Part shown: positions 18,301 to 28,612 of the stretch, one piece after another
How the letters are laid out: each line of letters opens with the position of its first letter
How positions within the stretch are numbered: position 1 is the first letter of the stretch
Assembly: GCA_027486035.1 (NCBI GenBank)
Contig: JAIXPX010000052.1
Coordinates: 1 to 64,000 of the forward strand
Direction: 5' to 3'
Source: Erythrobacteraceae bacterium
GTDB lineage: Bacteria; Pseudomonadota; Alphaproteobacteria; Sphingomonadales; Sphingomonadaceae
DNA length: 64,000 nt
The notes under the pieces: model-generated
What the model was told of the DNA's origin: nothing
Database searches by the model: none
Seen by the model: only the letters and a program-made list of their open reading frames with translations
Position numbers and translations under genes: made by a program

Positions 18301-18699
18301 ATCGGCGCGCATGGCCAGCAGGCGGGCGTCGGGGCGCACTGGGAGCTGTGGAGCTTCGTGCGCGGCGGGATGAGCCCGGTCGAGGCGCTGAAGGCGGGCA
18401 CGATCGTGCCGGCGCAATCGCTGGGCATGGCCAAGGACATCGGCAGCATCGAGCCCGGCAAGCTTGCCGATCTCGTGATCCTCTCGGATGATCCGAGCAA
18501 GGACATCGCCAACTCGGACAATATCGAGAAGGTGATGCTCGGCGGGCGGCTCTATGATGCGAAGACGATGAACGAGCTCGAGACCGGCACCGCGAAGCGC
18601 CGCGCCTATTGGTGGGAAGGCGAGGGCAGCACCGGCGCCGGCGGCTCGCAGCGCACCACCAGCGAGGGCCGTGGCCATGCGGACGGGGATGCGGGGTAA
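15364..18699 (+). CDS. Secreted beta-propeller (PD40/TolB-like) amidohydrolase
   Basis: 1111 aa. A cleavable signal peptide (about 1-24, LGICTPLAAA) leads into many WD40-like PD40 repeats (about 50-640, repeated SPDG...IAF units) of the TolB/tricorn type. A C-terminal amidohydrolase domain follows from about 675 on: KTIMPGLVDAHAHGAYG has the metal-binding His740 and His742, and GSIEPGKLADLVILSDDP closes the small domain. It is a periplasmic metal-dependent hydrolase, perhaps a dipeptidase or imidazolonepropionase-like enzyme; substrate unknown. The ATG follows GAGGGAGAC. An in-frame extension to 15232 lacks a start signal. Family members of this fused type are known in sphingomonads. Confidence 0.88.
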   Translation: MRHFAAALLAGAATLALGICTPLAAAPAKKDAKAEEKWSVEAPKGAVLKQVPVKVNEGTWMDIDVAPDGKTIAFTLLGDIYTMPITGGTPTRISEGLSWDVQPRFSPDGKRIAFTSDRGGGDNIWVMNADGSDKRQVTKEDFRLLNQPSWSPDGRFIAAKKHFTTERSAGTGEIWLYHVSGGGGVQVVERANERLQKELGEPIFAPDGSAIYYTRNTTPGNIFEYAQDSQTGIFAIERHDLASGEVTTAVSGYGGAVRPAPSPDGKAIAFVRREKDQTQLWVKDLASGRERMIFGKLDLDVQETWAVTGVYPNIDWLPDSSGIVFWAGGKINRVNADGTGHAVIPFTVNDTRAVADAPHPVIDVAPDSFTTTMPRFATLSPDGARVVFESLGRLHVKSARGKDLPRPLTGDPADAIEAFPAFSRDGSRLAYVRWSDDRLGAIVIADANGQNRRVLTGPGHFGNLAFSPDGTMLAFEKREGGYLTAPDFSENPGIYVIPVAGGEPQLVTRDGANPQWGAGRDRLFMVARDSGKLALVSTDLNGEAKRVHARGELANDLRIAPDGRTIAFRQNYEVFAMPLVPGGKPLDVGEQASALPVVKVSTGGADYLGWARGGETLFWSIGPSLQSAEVSALFAAAPKAETDKAAPAHTPPTSGIPLAVTVQKARPAGTTVITGARVLTMRPGLATDDAGVIENGLIIIEGDRITGVHDATTVKIKLPEGARIIDATGKTIMPGLVDAHAHGAYGVGDLIPQQNWTLIQDLAMGVTTIHNPSSQASTVFAAAERQRAGLTTGPRIFSTGEIIYGAKAAGVFARIDSYEDALAHVRRIKAQGGISVKNYNQPRREQRQMVVRAAAAENMLVVAEGGSLFGLDMNIAADGNSTLEHNIPADVFYEDVLQFFSQSATNYTPTLVVTYGGLAGDPYWRQATNVWENPLMVHTPPKMLLADNGRRVKAPDWAYVDDNNAREARKLAQRGVKVSIGAHGQQAGVGAHWELWSFVRGGMSPVEALKAGTIVPAQSLGMAKDIGSIEPGKLADLVILSDDPSKDIANSDNIEKVMLGGRLYDAKTMNELETGTAKRRAYWWEGEGSTGAGGSQRTTSEGRGHADGDAG

Positions 18700-18713
18700 G
18701 GCCAAACCTTCCC

Positions 18714-18740
18714 CGTCCCGGACCTGATCCGGGGCGGGGG
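18714..18740. repeat. Palindromic element of the 8313 type
   Basis: CCCGGACCTGATCCGGGG folds into a 6-bp stem and repeats the core of the element at 8313-8331 with one base changed. It lies just after the amidohydrolase stop and may serve as its terminator. It is a single arm here, not a doublet. Confidence 0.5.
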
Positions 18741-18753
18741 AACGGATTGCACC

Positions 18754-18993
18754 CTACTCCCCCTCCCGCAGCCCGCGCAGATCCTTGAGGGCCTTGGCCC
18801 TGAGCTGGTGGACCCGCGGCACGCTGACCTCGAGCACAGCGGCGATTTCGGTGAGGTTCAGCTCCTCGACGAAGAACAGCTGGAGCACCAGCTTCAGCTG
18901 GTCGGGCAGCTGAACCATCTCCGCGATCAGCCGCTCGGATCGAGCCTCAAGGCCTTCTATGGCGGCCTCGCGGGGCAGATCGGGGCCAATCTC
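18754..18993 (-). pseudogene. fliA-like sigma factor remnant (region 4 only)
   Basis: 79 codons of open frame bounded upstream by TAG at 18994-18996, with no start codon in a sensible place. The translation contains LVLQLFFVEELNLTEIAAVL and VSVPRVHQLRAKALKDL, the helix-turn-helix region 4.2 of the flagellar sigma-28 factor FliA. Regions 2 and 3 (about 150 residues) are missing, and no flagellar gene is near. I read it as the 3' relic of a lost gene. The alternative, a deliberately short region-4-only protein, would need a start that I do not see. Confidence 0.75.
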
Positions 18994-19066
18994 CTACAGG
19001 CCGACAGTCGGATTCGGGCATAAATTCGCAGGGATATCAGTGATTTGCTGCAAGCGTCGGGATTAA

Positions 19067-19082
19067 TGTTTCACTTGAAACA
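19067..19082. other. Degenerate parS-like site
   Basis: TGTTTCACTTGAAACA differs from the parS consensus at one position in the central CACGTG. It is still inside an 18-bp near-palindrome and is intergenic, between the fliA relic and an alpha/beta hydrolase. Unlike the other three sites it has no phased CTGG array on either side. Confidence 0.6.
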
Positions 19083-19135
19083 TTGATTGGGATCGGGCTT
19101 ACGCGCGATGCAGGTCTGCGCCACCAAGACACAGC

Positions 19136-20008
19136 CTAGACCAGAAACTCCGCAATGATCCGCGCTGCATCCGCCGGGTCCTGGAAGGGGTGGAAATGGG
19201 TCATGTCCGGCCGATAGAGGTCGGTGCCCTGCGGCAGCACCTTGGCCAGCTCGGGCCAGGTCGGCGAGCTCTTGAAATCATTGAGCGTGGTGTGCAGCGC
19301 GCGCACCACCAGCACCGGGATGGCGACGTGCTTGGCGGCCTCGAGAATGCCGGGATTGCTGCGGCTCGAGGCATAGACACTCGCCTCGTCCTCGGGCGCG
19401 CAGGCAAGCTCCATGCCCTCGCCCGAAGGGGCCGGGACGAGGCCGTGGCGGCAGTAATCCTCGAACACGCGGGGGTCGAAGAGGTTGTACGGATCGCGCT
19501 CGCGGAAGCGTTCGATCATCGCCTCGGGCGAGGCGAAATCGCGCTTGCGGCGGATCGCGGGGTGGGGGTTGTCGGCGCTGTAGAGCGGCTCGCCCGGCGC
19601 ATAGAATTCGGGGGCGAGGATGACGGGGTCGAACAGCACGAGGCGGGCAAACCGCCCCGGGTTGTCGGCAGCGACCTGAAGCAGGGTATGGGCGCCCATC
19701 GAATGACCGATGCCGACCGCGCCGCTGATCCCCGCCTCGGCAAGGAACGCCGCGACATCCTGCGCCAGCACCCGCCAGTCCTCCACCGGCCCGCCGCCGG
19801 TCTGCCCGTGCCCGCGCAGGTCGATGGCGTGGGCGGGGTGTTCGGGGAAGCGCGCGATGATCGCGTCCCACACCCGTCCGTGAAAGCCTGTCGCATGGGC
19901 AAAGACCAGCGGCGCTCCGGCCCCTTGGGAAGGCCAGTGGTGCACGGCCAGCTCGGTGCCGGCGACGGGGTGGAAGCGGGTTTCGGGGGCGGAGCGCGGG
20001 GCAATCAT
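19136..20008 (-). CDS. Alpha/beta hydrolase
   Basis: 290 aa, complete alpha/beta fold. The nucleophile elbow GHSMGAH (Ser), an oxyanion-loop HATGFHGRVWD near residue 40, an Asp-containing LVVRALHTTL strand and a late His in DMTHFHPF are all visible. I chose the ATG at 20008 (MIAPRSAPET); upstream sequence to 20038 offers only a non-ATG start. Substrate class (ester, epoxide, lactone) cannot be assigned. It is a single gene, convergent with nothing, and followed by the parS-like site. Confidence 0.85.
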   Translation of the reverse strand: MIAPRSAPETRFHPVAGTELAVHHWPSQGAGAPLVFAHATGFHGRVWDAIIARFPEHPAHAIDLRGHGQTGGGPVEDWRVLAQDVAAFLAEAGISGAVGIGHSMGAHTLLQVAADNPGRFARLVLFDPVILAPEFYAPGEPLYSADNPHPAIRRKRDFASPEAMIERFRERDPYNLFDPRVFEDYCRHGLVPAPSGEGMELACAPEDEASVYASSRSNPGILEAAKHVAIPVLVVRALHTTLNDFKSSPTWPELAKVLPQGTDLYRPDMTHFHPFQDPADAARIIAEFLV

Positions 20009-20071
20009 GGCGGCGAACAACCCGTTTCGCGCCCCCAAGTCAATCGCGCGCTTTTGTGAGGGGGCGCGCTT

Positions 20072-21184
20072 CTAGAACACCACGACCGAGCGGATCGACT
20101 TGCCCTCGTGCATCAGGTCGAAGGCGGTGTTGATCTCCTCGAGGCCCATGACGTGGGTGATCATCGGGTCGATCGCGATCTTGCCGGTCATGTACATGTC
20201 GACGATCTTGGGCACGTCGGTGCGGCCCTTGGCCCCGCCGAACGCCGTGCCGCGCCAGTTGCGCCCGGTCACGAGCTGGAAGGGGCGCGTGGCGATCTCC
20301 TTGCCAGCCTCGGCCACCCCGATGATGATCGAGGTGCCCCAGCCGCGGTGGCAGGCTTCCAGAGCGGTGCGCATCACCTCGGTGTTGCCGGTGGCGTCGA
20401 AGGTGTAGTCCGCGCCGCCATCGGTCATCTCCACGATCCTGGCGACGATTGCCTCGCGGCCCATGCCCCGGCTGTCGAGGAAGTGGGTCATGCCGAAGCG
20501 TTGGCCCCATTCCTCACGCGCCGGATTGATGTCGACGCCGATGATGAGGTTGGCGCCTGCCAGCCGCGCGCCCTGGATGACGTTGAGGCCGATCCCGCCG
20601 AGGCCGAACACCACCACATTGTCGCCGACCTGCACCTTGGCGGTGTTGGTCACCGCGCCCACGCCTGTCGTCACCCCGCAGCCGATGTAGCAGGCCGACT
20701 GGAACGGCGCGTCCTCGCGGATTCTGGCGACGGCGATTTCGGGGAGGACGGTGAAGTTCGAAAAGGTCGAGCAGCCCATGTAATGGAAGATCGGCTGCCC
20801 CTTGTAGCTGAAGCGCGTGGTGCCGTCGGGCATCAGCCCTTTCCCTTGGGTGGCGCGGATCGCGGTGCACAGGTTGGTCTTGCCGCTGAGGCATGACTTA
20901 CACTGGCGGCATTCGGGCGTGTAGAGCGGGATCACGTGATCGCCGGGTTTCACGCTGGTCACCCCAGCGCCCACTTCGCGCACAATGCCAGCGCCCTCGT
21001 GGCCGAGCACGGAGGGGAAGATGCCCTCGCTGTCGAAGCCGTCGAGCGTGTAGGCGTCGGTGTGGCAGATGCCGGTCGCCATGATCTCGACCAGCACCTC
21101 GCCCGCCTTCGGACCTTCGAGATCGAGCTCGACGATCTCGAGCGGCTGCCTGGCGGCAAAGGCGACAGCGGCGCGGGTCTTCAT
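20072..21184 (-). CDS. frmA: S-(hydroxymethyl)glutathione dehydrogenase / class III alcohol dehydrogenase
   Basis: 370 aa zinc enzyme that oxidises S-hydroxymethylglutathione, the spontaneous adduct of formaldehyde, to S-formylglutathione. The catalytic Zn ligands are in [14 protein letters not shown] and GHEGAGIV; the structural Zn is held by [15 protein letters not shown]. The Rossmann motif is [12 protein letters not shown]. Length and the MKTRAAVAF start are standard for the class III family. A formylglutathione hydrolase (frmB) is not adjacent. A small DUF5522 gene starts upstream on the same strand. Confidence 0.93.
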   Translation of the reverse strand: MKTRAAVAFAARQPLEIVELDLEGPKAGEVLVEIMATGICHTDAYTLDGFDSEGIFPSVLGHEGAGIVREVGAGVTSVKPGDHVIPLYTPECRQCKSCLSGKTNLCTAIRATQGKGLMPDGTTRFSYKGQPIFHYMGCSTFSNFTVLPEIAVARIREDAPFQSACYIGCGVTTGVGAVTNTAKVQVGDNVVVFGLGGIGLNVIQGARLAGANLIIGVDINPAREEWGQRFGMTHFLDSRGMGREAIVARIVEMTDGGADYTFDATGNTEVMRTALEACHRGWGTSIIIGVAEAGKEIATRPFQLVTGRNWRGTAFGGAKGRTDVPKIVDMYMTGKIAIDPMITHVMGLEEINTAFDLMHEGKSIRSVVVF

Positions 21185-21201
21185 GGGGCGGTCTCCGAAA
21201 G

Positions 21202-23960
<2,759 letters not shown>

Positions 23961-23961
<1 letters not shown>

Positions 23962-24470
23962 TGCTGCGCCGCCTGATGCTGGCGCTGGCCTTGCTGCTCG
24001 CCCCCTTCGCGGGGGGCGGCAGCGCGCTGGCGCACCAGCAGAAGATCGCGATCACCACCGTCGCGCTCAATGCGCGCACGGGGATGATCGAGATCATGCA
24101 CCAGGTGCCGCTGCATGATGCCGAACACGCGCTCACCGCGCAGGGGATCAGTAACCCCGACATCATCGGCAGCAGCAAAAGCCGCGAGCAGTTTGCAGCC
24201 TATGTCACCCGCCGCTTCCTGATCGCGGTGGATGGCACGGCGGTGACACCGGCCTATGTCGGCAGCGAGATCACCGGCGGGAGCCTGTGGGTCTATCAGG
24301 AAATCCCCGCGCCCGCCGCCGGGAAGGCCGCCCTGCGGATCAATTCGCAGATCCTCACCGACATCTGGGCGCGGCAGGAAAACCGCGTCAATATCGGCGG
24401 CGGCACCCGCCCCCAAACCCTTATCTTCAAGGCCGGCGATCCGGCCCGCGAGGCGATGCTGAACCGCTGA
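23961..24470 (+). CDS. Periplasmic DUF6702 family protein
   Basis: 169 aa with a signal peptide ending ALA-HQQK. The mature part begins HQQKIAITTVALNARTGMIEIMHQVPLHDAEHAL, which fits the DUF6702 family, found next to M1 peptidases in many Gram-negatives. Function unknown. The ATG overlaps the stop of the peptidase gene by one base, so translation is coupled and a shared role is likely. No catalytic motif is seen. Confidence 0.8.
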
Positions 24471-24501
24471 CCGGGCGGGGCGTGTCGCCGCGCCTCTTCC
24501 C

Positions 24502-24721
24502 TTGACCGCAGCCAGAGCGGTCGGCCTCCACCCCAAGGCCGCGCGCCGCGCGCGCCGGATGCCCTTCCCGGCGATCGTCTTCAACCTCCACAGCCAGTTC
24601 CGGCGCCTGCGTCAGTCCGATGGTCGAGCGGCACGGCGACATCAGCGAGGCGCGGCAGTAGAGCGGCAGGCAGGTCGCGGGGGCGTGGACCTGCCCGATG
24701 GCGCCGGAGGATCTGGCGTGA
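24502..24721 (+). pseudogene. YqcI/YcgG-family relic (frameshift, deletion and nonsense)
   Basis: Two frames together recreate the C-terminal part of the YqcI/YcgG (GntA-like, haem-dependent N-oxygenase) family. Frame 1 gives VGLHPKAARRARRMPFPAIV and FNLHSQFRRLR. Frame 2, from about 24614, gives SPMVERHGDISEARQ, then a TAG, then SGRQVAGAWTCPMAPE before TGA. In intact members these blocks are joined by about 15 more residues, and no stop separates ARQ from the following Tyr-Ser-Gly-Arg. So the gene has lost its 5' half, an internal piece, the frame and one codon. The family assignment rests on remembered motif order, not a search. Confidence 0.65.
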
Positions 24722-24893
24722 GAGCGCGCATCCCGCCGCGCTCGGGCACAGCCGTCCACCTGGCGAGCGGCGAGCCGCTCTCACTCGTTCTCGTCCAGCG
24801 GCTGCGAGCCTGTTCGGTCGCCGCGTCGAGGCGCTTGGGGAAGGCGCTCTCGTCCTCGCCGGTCTCGGGCTGGCACAGCGACATGGGATCGAC
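24722..24893. other. Unassigned stretch inside a decayed region
   Basis: I find no convincing gene here. All frames give low-complexity Arg/Ser-rich or Pro-rich translations; a minus-strand frame (MSLCQPETGEDESAFPKRL) has a start but no recognisable family. It separates two pseudogenes and is probably remnant sequence. Confidence 0.4.
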
Positions 24894-25097
24894 CTAGCGG
24901 CGGTGATCGGGGTGCCAGTCTTCGGCGCTGACGCCGGTGCGCGACCCGCGCGCGAAGCGGCTCTTCTTCGCGCCGTCTGCGCCGCCGATCCCCATGAGGA
25001 GGACGCCGAGCCCGGCGATGCCGACCACGGCGGCGACCGCTATGGCGGCGATGGCCGCCTGGTGGCCGCTTTCGCCGTGACCACCGGCTCCGAGCAT
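24894..25097 (-). CDS. Possible small membrane protein
   Basis: 67 aa. A single long hydrophobic helix (AAIAAIAVAAVVGIAGLGVL) is followed by a basic tail (KKSRFARGSRTGVSAED). GGGGAGAGGGT lies directly upstream of the ATG, a good ribosome site, and codon third positions are GC-rich. However, its first ~30 bases overlap, antisense, the L,D-transpeptidase relic, and it lies in a decayed region. It could be chance. Not recognised. Confidence 0.35.
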   Translation of the reverse strand: MLGAGGHGESGHQAAIAAIAVAAVVGIAGLGVLLMGIGGADGAKKSRFARGSRTGVSAEDWHPDHRR

Positions 25098-25409
25098 GAC
25101 CCTCTCCCCATTGGCGAGTGGAAAATGAAGGGCGGCGGCACCAATCCGACCTTTGTCTATCATCCCGAGCTGTTCTGGGATGTCGAGCACCTTCCGCCCG
25201 GCCCCAACAGCCCGGTCGGAGTGGTGTGGATTGACCTCGACAAGGAGCATCACGGCATCCACGGCACACCGGAGTCGAGGCTGATCGGCCGCTAGGAAAG
25301 CCACGGCTGCGTGCGCCTTGCCAACTGGGACGCGGCGCGCCTGGCGCTGATGGTGAGCGGGCGCACACAGGTCGAGTTCCGGTCCGAGCGGCCCTTGCGA
25401 CCGGCCTAG
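25041..25409 (+). pseudogene. L,D-transpeptidase (YkuD) relic with in-frame TAG at the active site
   Basis: The translation gives FAVTTGSEHDPLPIGEWKMK, then NPTFVYHPELFWDV, PVGVVWIDL and HHGIHGTPESRLIG, the YkuD catalytic domain order. TAG at 25293-25295 interrupts it. The same frame continues with ESHGCVRLANWDAARLALMV, containing the catalytic Ser-His-Gly-Cys-Val-Arg motif, to a TAG at 25407. Upstream of about 25065 the sequence no longer resembles the family and no signal peptide is seen. It therefore looks truncated at the 5' end and carries one nonsense codon directly before the active-site motif. Such enzymes cross-link peptidoglycan or attach lipoproteins. Confidence 0.75.
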
Positions 25410-25688
25410 AAGAGTGTTGCAAAATCACGACACACGGCAAGGCTTGTGCGTTTGACAAGCGACTGGCTTTGCTTTTTCGTTGCTCTGCCGCTTCGCGGGC
25501 GCAACATTCGTGAGTTCATTGGGAAGCGACAGGGATCGCGCTCACCTGAAAAGACGAAGCGGACAGCCGCGTCCGGGTTTCCGGGCAGGCTGGGCTCCGC
25601 GCGACGACATTACAGGTGCGGTGCATCCGGCTGCGGGGGACAAGGGCCCGGCCGGATCGACACCGCCAGACACAACACGGGGAAGACC
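25410..25688 (+). promoter_or_regulatory. Leader region of the TonB-dependent receptor gene
   Basis: 279 bp with no credible ORF. An inverted pair GCTTGT (25442-25447) and ACAAGC (25455-25460) is separated by 7 bp and overlaps a TTGACA hexamer at 25453, which could be a -35 box; no strong -10 follows. It probably holds the promoter and a long 5' leader. GGGGAAG precedes the receptor ATG. The assignment is weak. Confidence 0.3.
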
Positions 25689-28436
25689 ATGCGAAAGATT
25701 GCCAAGGTTCTACAGTCCGGTTCGGCCATCGCCGTGGGTGCGGTGCTGTTCGCGGCGAATGCTGCCCAGGCCGCCGAAGGTGCCGATGGCTCGGCCGGCG
25801 TCGCCGCCAGCAGCGCCGCTGCCGCCGCTCTGGTGCAGGAAGCCGAGCCGGAAATCATCGAGGACGAGGCGGGCGGCAACCAGCTGATCGTTACCGGTAC
25901 CCGCCGCGCGGGCCGCACCCTCGCCGAAAGCCCGGTGCCGGTCGACGTGATCTCCGCCGAACAGCTCACCCAGTCGGGCCTCACTGAAACCGCGCGTCTG
26001 CTGCGCGACCTCGTGCCGTCGCTCAACTTCCCGCAGCCCTCGATCACCGACGGGACCGATGCGATCCGCCCGGCAACCCTGCGCGGCCTCGGCCCTGACC
26101 AGACGCTGGTGTTGATCAACGGTAAGCGCCGCCATGTCGCGGCGCTGCTCAACCTCAACGGCTCGGTCGGGCGCGGCTCGACTGCGGTCGACCTCAATCA
26201 GATCCCGGCCTCGTCGATCGGCCGCGTTGAAGTCCTGCGCGATGGCGCGGCGGCGCAATACGGCTCGGACGCGATCGCGGGCGTGATCAACTTCCAGCTC
26301 AACGATGCGCGCAAGGGCGGCCGGTTCTTCGTCAACTACGGCGGCTTCAACACCCGGCTTGAAGGCGTCAAGGACGTCACCGGCGTGAACGGTACGGCGG
26401 GTGCTGTGCCGGCGCTGACCGCCGACGGCGTGCTCCAGCTCAACAATTCGGACAAGGATCTGAAGGTCACCGATGGCGAGGTGCTAACCGTCGGGGGCAA
26501 TATCGGCCTGCCGCTGGGCGCCGAGGGCTTCATCAACATCACCGCCGAGTATCGCGATCGCAACGATACCAACCGGTCCGGCTTCGATCCGCGGCGCAAC
26601 TATGCCCAGTCGGGCGCGCTTGATCCGCGCGAGCTGACCTTCGACCGCCGCAATCACCGTTATGGCGACCCGAAGACCGAGGATCTCAACATCGTCGTCA
26701 ACATGGGCGTGCCGCTGCGCGAGGACCTGTCGTTCTATGCCTTCGGCAGCTACGGCAAGCGCAATGCGGAATCCGCCGGCTTCTACCGCCGTGCGGCCGA
26801 CAACCGCAACGTGCTGGCGGTCTATCCCGACGGCTTCCTGCCGCTGATCAACACCGACACCAAGGACTACGCGATGGTCGGCGGGCTCGAGGGCGACATC
26901 GACGGCTGGAAGTGGGATCTGTCGCTGTCCTACGGCGACAACAAGACCGACTTCTTCATCACCGACACGCTCAATGCCTCGCTCGGCGCGGCCAGCCCGA
27001 CCGAATTCGAGGCAGGCGGCATCGCCTATAGCCAGGTAACCGGCAACCTCGATGTCAGCCGCGACATCGATGTGAGCTTCAAGGGCCTGACCGTCTCCTT
27101 CGGGGCCGAGTACCGCCGCGAGGAATACCAGCTGACCGCGGGCGAGCCCGACAGCTACCGTGCCGGGCCGGTGCTGGTGGGGGCCAACAACGCCTTCATC
27201 ACCGGCGCGGCCGCGACCGCTTTTGCCGCACCGGGCAGCCAGGTGTTCCCGGGCTTCCAGCCGCGCATCGGCGGCAGGGACGTGACGCTTCCCAACTCGC
27301 GCTCGAACATTTCGGCCTATGTCGAAGTCGATGCCGACATCTCGGACGCCTTCAACGTCCAGGTCGCGGGCCGTTACGAGGACTACACCGACTTCGGTTC
27401 GACCCTGAACGGGAAGCTCGCCAGCCGCCTCGAGCTGGTCGACGGCTTCGCGCTGCGCGGCGCGATCTCGACCGGCTTCCGCGCTCCCTCGCTCCAGCAG
27501 CAGTTCTTTGCTGCGGCGGCGACCAACAATATCGGCGGCGTGCTGGTCGATGCGGTGACCCTGCCGGTCAACAACCCGGTCGCGGTGGCGCTGGGCGCGA
27601 GCCCGCTGAAGGCCGAGAAGTCGCTTTCTTGGTCGGCGGGCGCGGTGTTCAACAAGGTCGACGGGCTCGACGTCACCTTCGACTACTACCAGATCGACAT
27701 CGACGACCGTATCGTGCTGACCGACAACCTCACCGCCACGCGCAGTGCGGCCGGCGCGCCGTCGGGCACCAACCCCGGTCTGGGGATCGCGCAGATCCTC
27801 AACAATGCCGGCTTCACCAGCATCTCGGCGGCGCGGTTCTTCTTCAACGGGATCGACACGCGCACGCGCGGCTTCGATGTCATCGCGACCTATCGCACCG
27901 ACCTTGGCGACCTCGGCTCGCTGTCGCTGACCGGCGGCTACAACTGGAACGATGTCGACATCACCGGGCGCCGGACCAACCCGGGCAGCCTTTCGCAGGT
28001 GCCGGGGATCGACCTGTTCGGCCGGCTGGAATCGCTGCGCATCGAGCGCGGTCAGCCCAGGGACCGCATCAACCTCGGTGCCGACTGGGAGCGCGGCTGG
28101 CTGAGCGCGACGCTGCGCAGCAACCGCTTCGGCGAGGTCTTCTCGCCGGGTGCGACGCCGATCAACGACCTGCTGCTCGCACCGCGCTGGATCACCGATC
28201 TGGAATTCCGCCTGCGTCCTGAAGGCGGCTTTGCGGAAGGCATCGAGCTGGCGGTGGGCGCGAACAACCTGTTCGACCAGTACCCCACGGTCGCCCCGAC
28301 CGGCCGCGCCACCGATCCGGTGACCGGCCAGCAGGCGAACCTGTCGGTCAACAACTACTTCCTGCCCTATTCGTCCTTCTCGCCTTTCGGCTTCAATGGA
28401 CGCTTTCTCTATGCCCGTGTGAGCTACGTGTTCTGA
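25689..28436 (+). CDS. TonB-dependent outer membrane receptor
   Basis: 915 aa. Signal peptide (1-29, FAANAAQAAEG), a short acidic N-terminal stretch with EIIEDEAGGNQLIVTGTRRA acting as TonB box region, then the plug (about 75-195; SPVPVDVISAEQL, LRGLGPDQTLVLINGKRRH, VEVLRDGAAAQYGSDAIAGV) and a 22-strand barrel ending in the aromatic residue of YARVSYVF. It imports an unknown ligand using TonB energy. The location just upstream of copA-copB-copC suggests a copper or metallophore link, but a hairpin at 28461-28484 separates the transcripts, so this is inference. Confidence 0.93.
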   Translation: MRKIAKVLQSGSAIAVGAVLFAANAAQAAEGADGSAGVAASSAAAAALVQEAEPEIIEDEAGGNQLIVTGTRRAGRTLAESPVPVDVISAEQLTQSGLTETARLLRDLVPSLNFPQPSITDGTDAIRPATLRGLGPDQTLVLINGKRRHVAALLNLNGSVGRGSTAVDLNQIPASSIGRVEVLRDGAAAQYGSDAIAGVINFQLNDARKGGRFFVNYGGFNTRLEGVKDVTGVNGTAGAVPALTADGVLQLNNSDKDLKVTDGEVLTVGGNIGLPLGAEGFINITAEYRDRNDTNRSGFDPRRNYAQSGALDPRELTFDRRNHRYGDPKTEDLNIVVNMGVPLREDLSFYAFGSYGKRNAESAGFYRRAADNRNVLAVYPDGFLPLINTDTKDYAMVGGLEGDIDGWKWDLSLSYGDNKTDFFITDTLNASLGAASPTEFEAGGIAYSQVTGNLDVSRDIDVSFKGLTVSFGAEYRREEYQLTAGEPDSYRAGPVLVGANNAFITGAAATAFAAPGSQVFPGFQPRIGGRDVTLPNSRSNISAYVEVDADISDAFNVQVAGRYEDYTDFGSTLNGKLASRLELVDGFALRGAISTGFRAPSLQQQFFAAAATNNIGGVLVDAVTLPVNNPVAVALGASPLKAEKSLSWSAGAVFNKVDGLDVTFDYYQIDIDDRIVLTDNLTATRSAAGAPSGTNPGLGIAQILNNAGFTSISAARFFFNGIDTRTRGFDVIATYRTDLGDLGSLSLTGGYNWNDVDITGRRTNPGSLSQVPGIDLFGRLESLRIERGQPRDRINLGADWERGWLSATLRSNRFGEVFSPGATPINDLLLAPRWITDLEFRLRPEGGFAEGIELAVGANNLFDQYPTVAPTGRATDPVTGQQANLSVNNYFLPYSSFSPFGFNGRFLYARVSYVF

Positions 28437-28460
28437 TCGTTTAGGCAGGGCAAGGCTGGC

Positions 28461-28484
28461 GGCGGGCAGGGCGACCTGTCCGCC
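28461..28484 (+). terminator. Hairpin after the TonB receptor gene
   Basis: A 10-bp stem, GGCGGGCAGG with CCTGTCCGCC (one G-U pair), is closed by the GNRA-type loop GCGA and followed by GTTTGCG. It starts 25 bp after the receptor stop. The T run is short, so it may also stabilise the 3' end rather than terminate. Confidence 0.5.
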
Positions 28485-28612
28485 GTTTGCGTCTGGTCGC
28501 AGCTTGCTTGATGGTGCAGCGCAGAGGCTGTAGGCCCGCAGCCTCCGGTCTGTCCGCCGCAAAATTGCGGCCAGCCGCAAGCCAAACCGGCGCACGCCGC
28601 GTAGTGAGTGTC

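Noticed and set aside
18808-19023. 71-codon plus-strand frame opposite the fliA relic
   Set aside because: No ribosome site or known motif; the minus strand gives a clear sigma-factor region 4.
24427-24759. Minus-strand frames between the DUF6702 gene and the pseudogenes
   Set aside because: They have no recognisable domains and overlap the YqcI/YcgG relic, which has clear family motifs on the plus strand.
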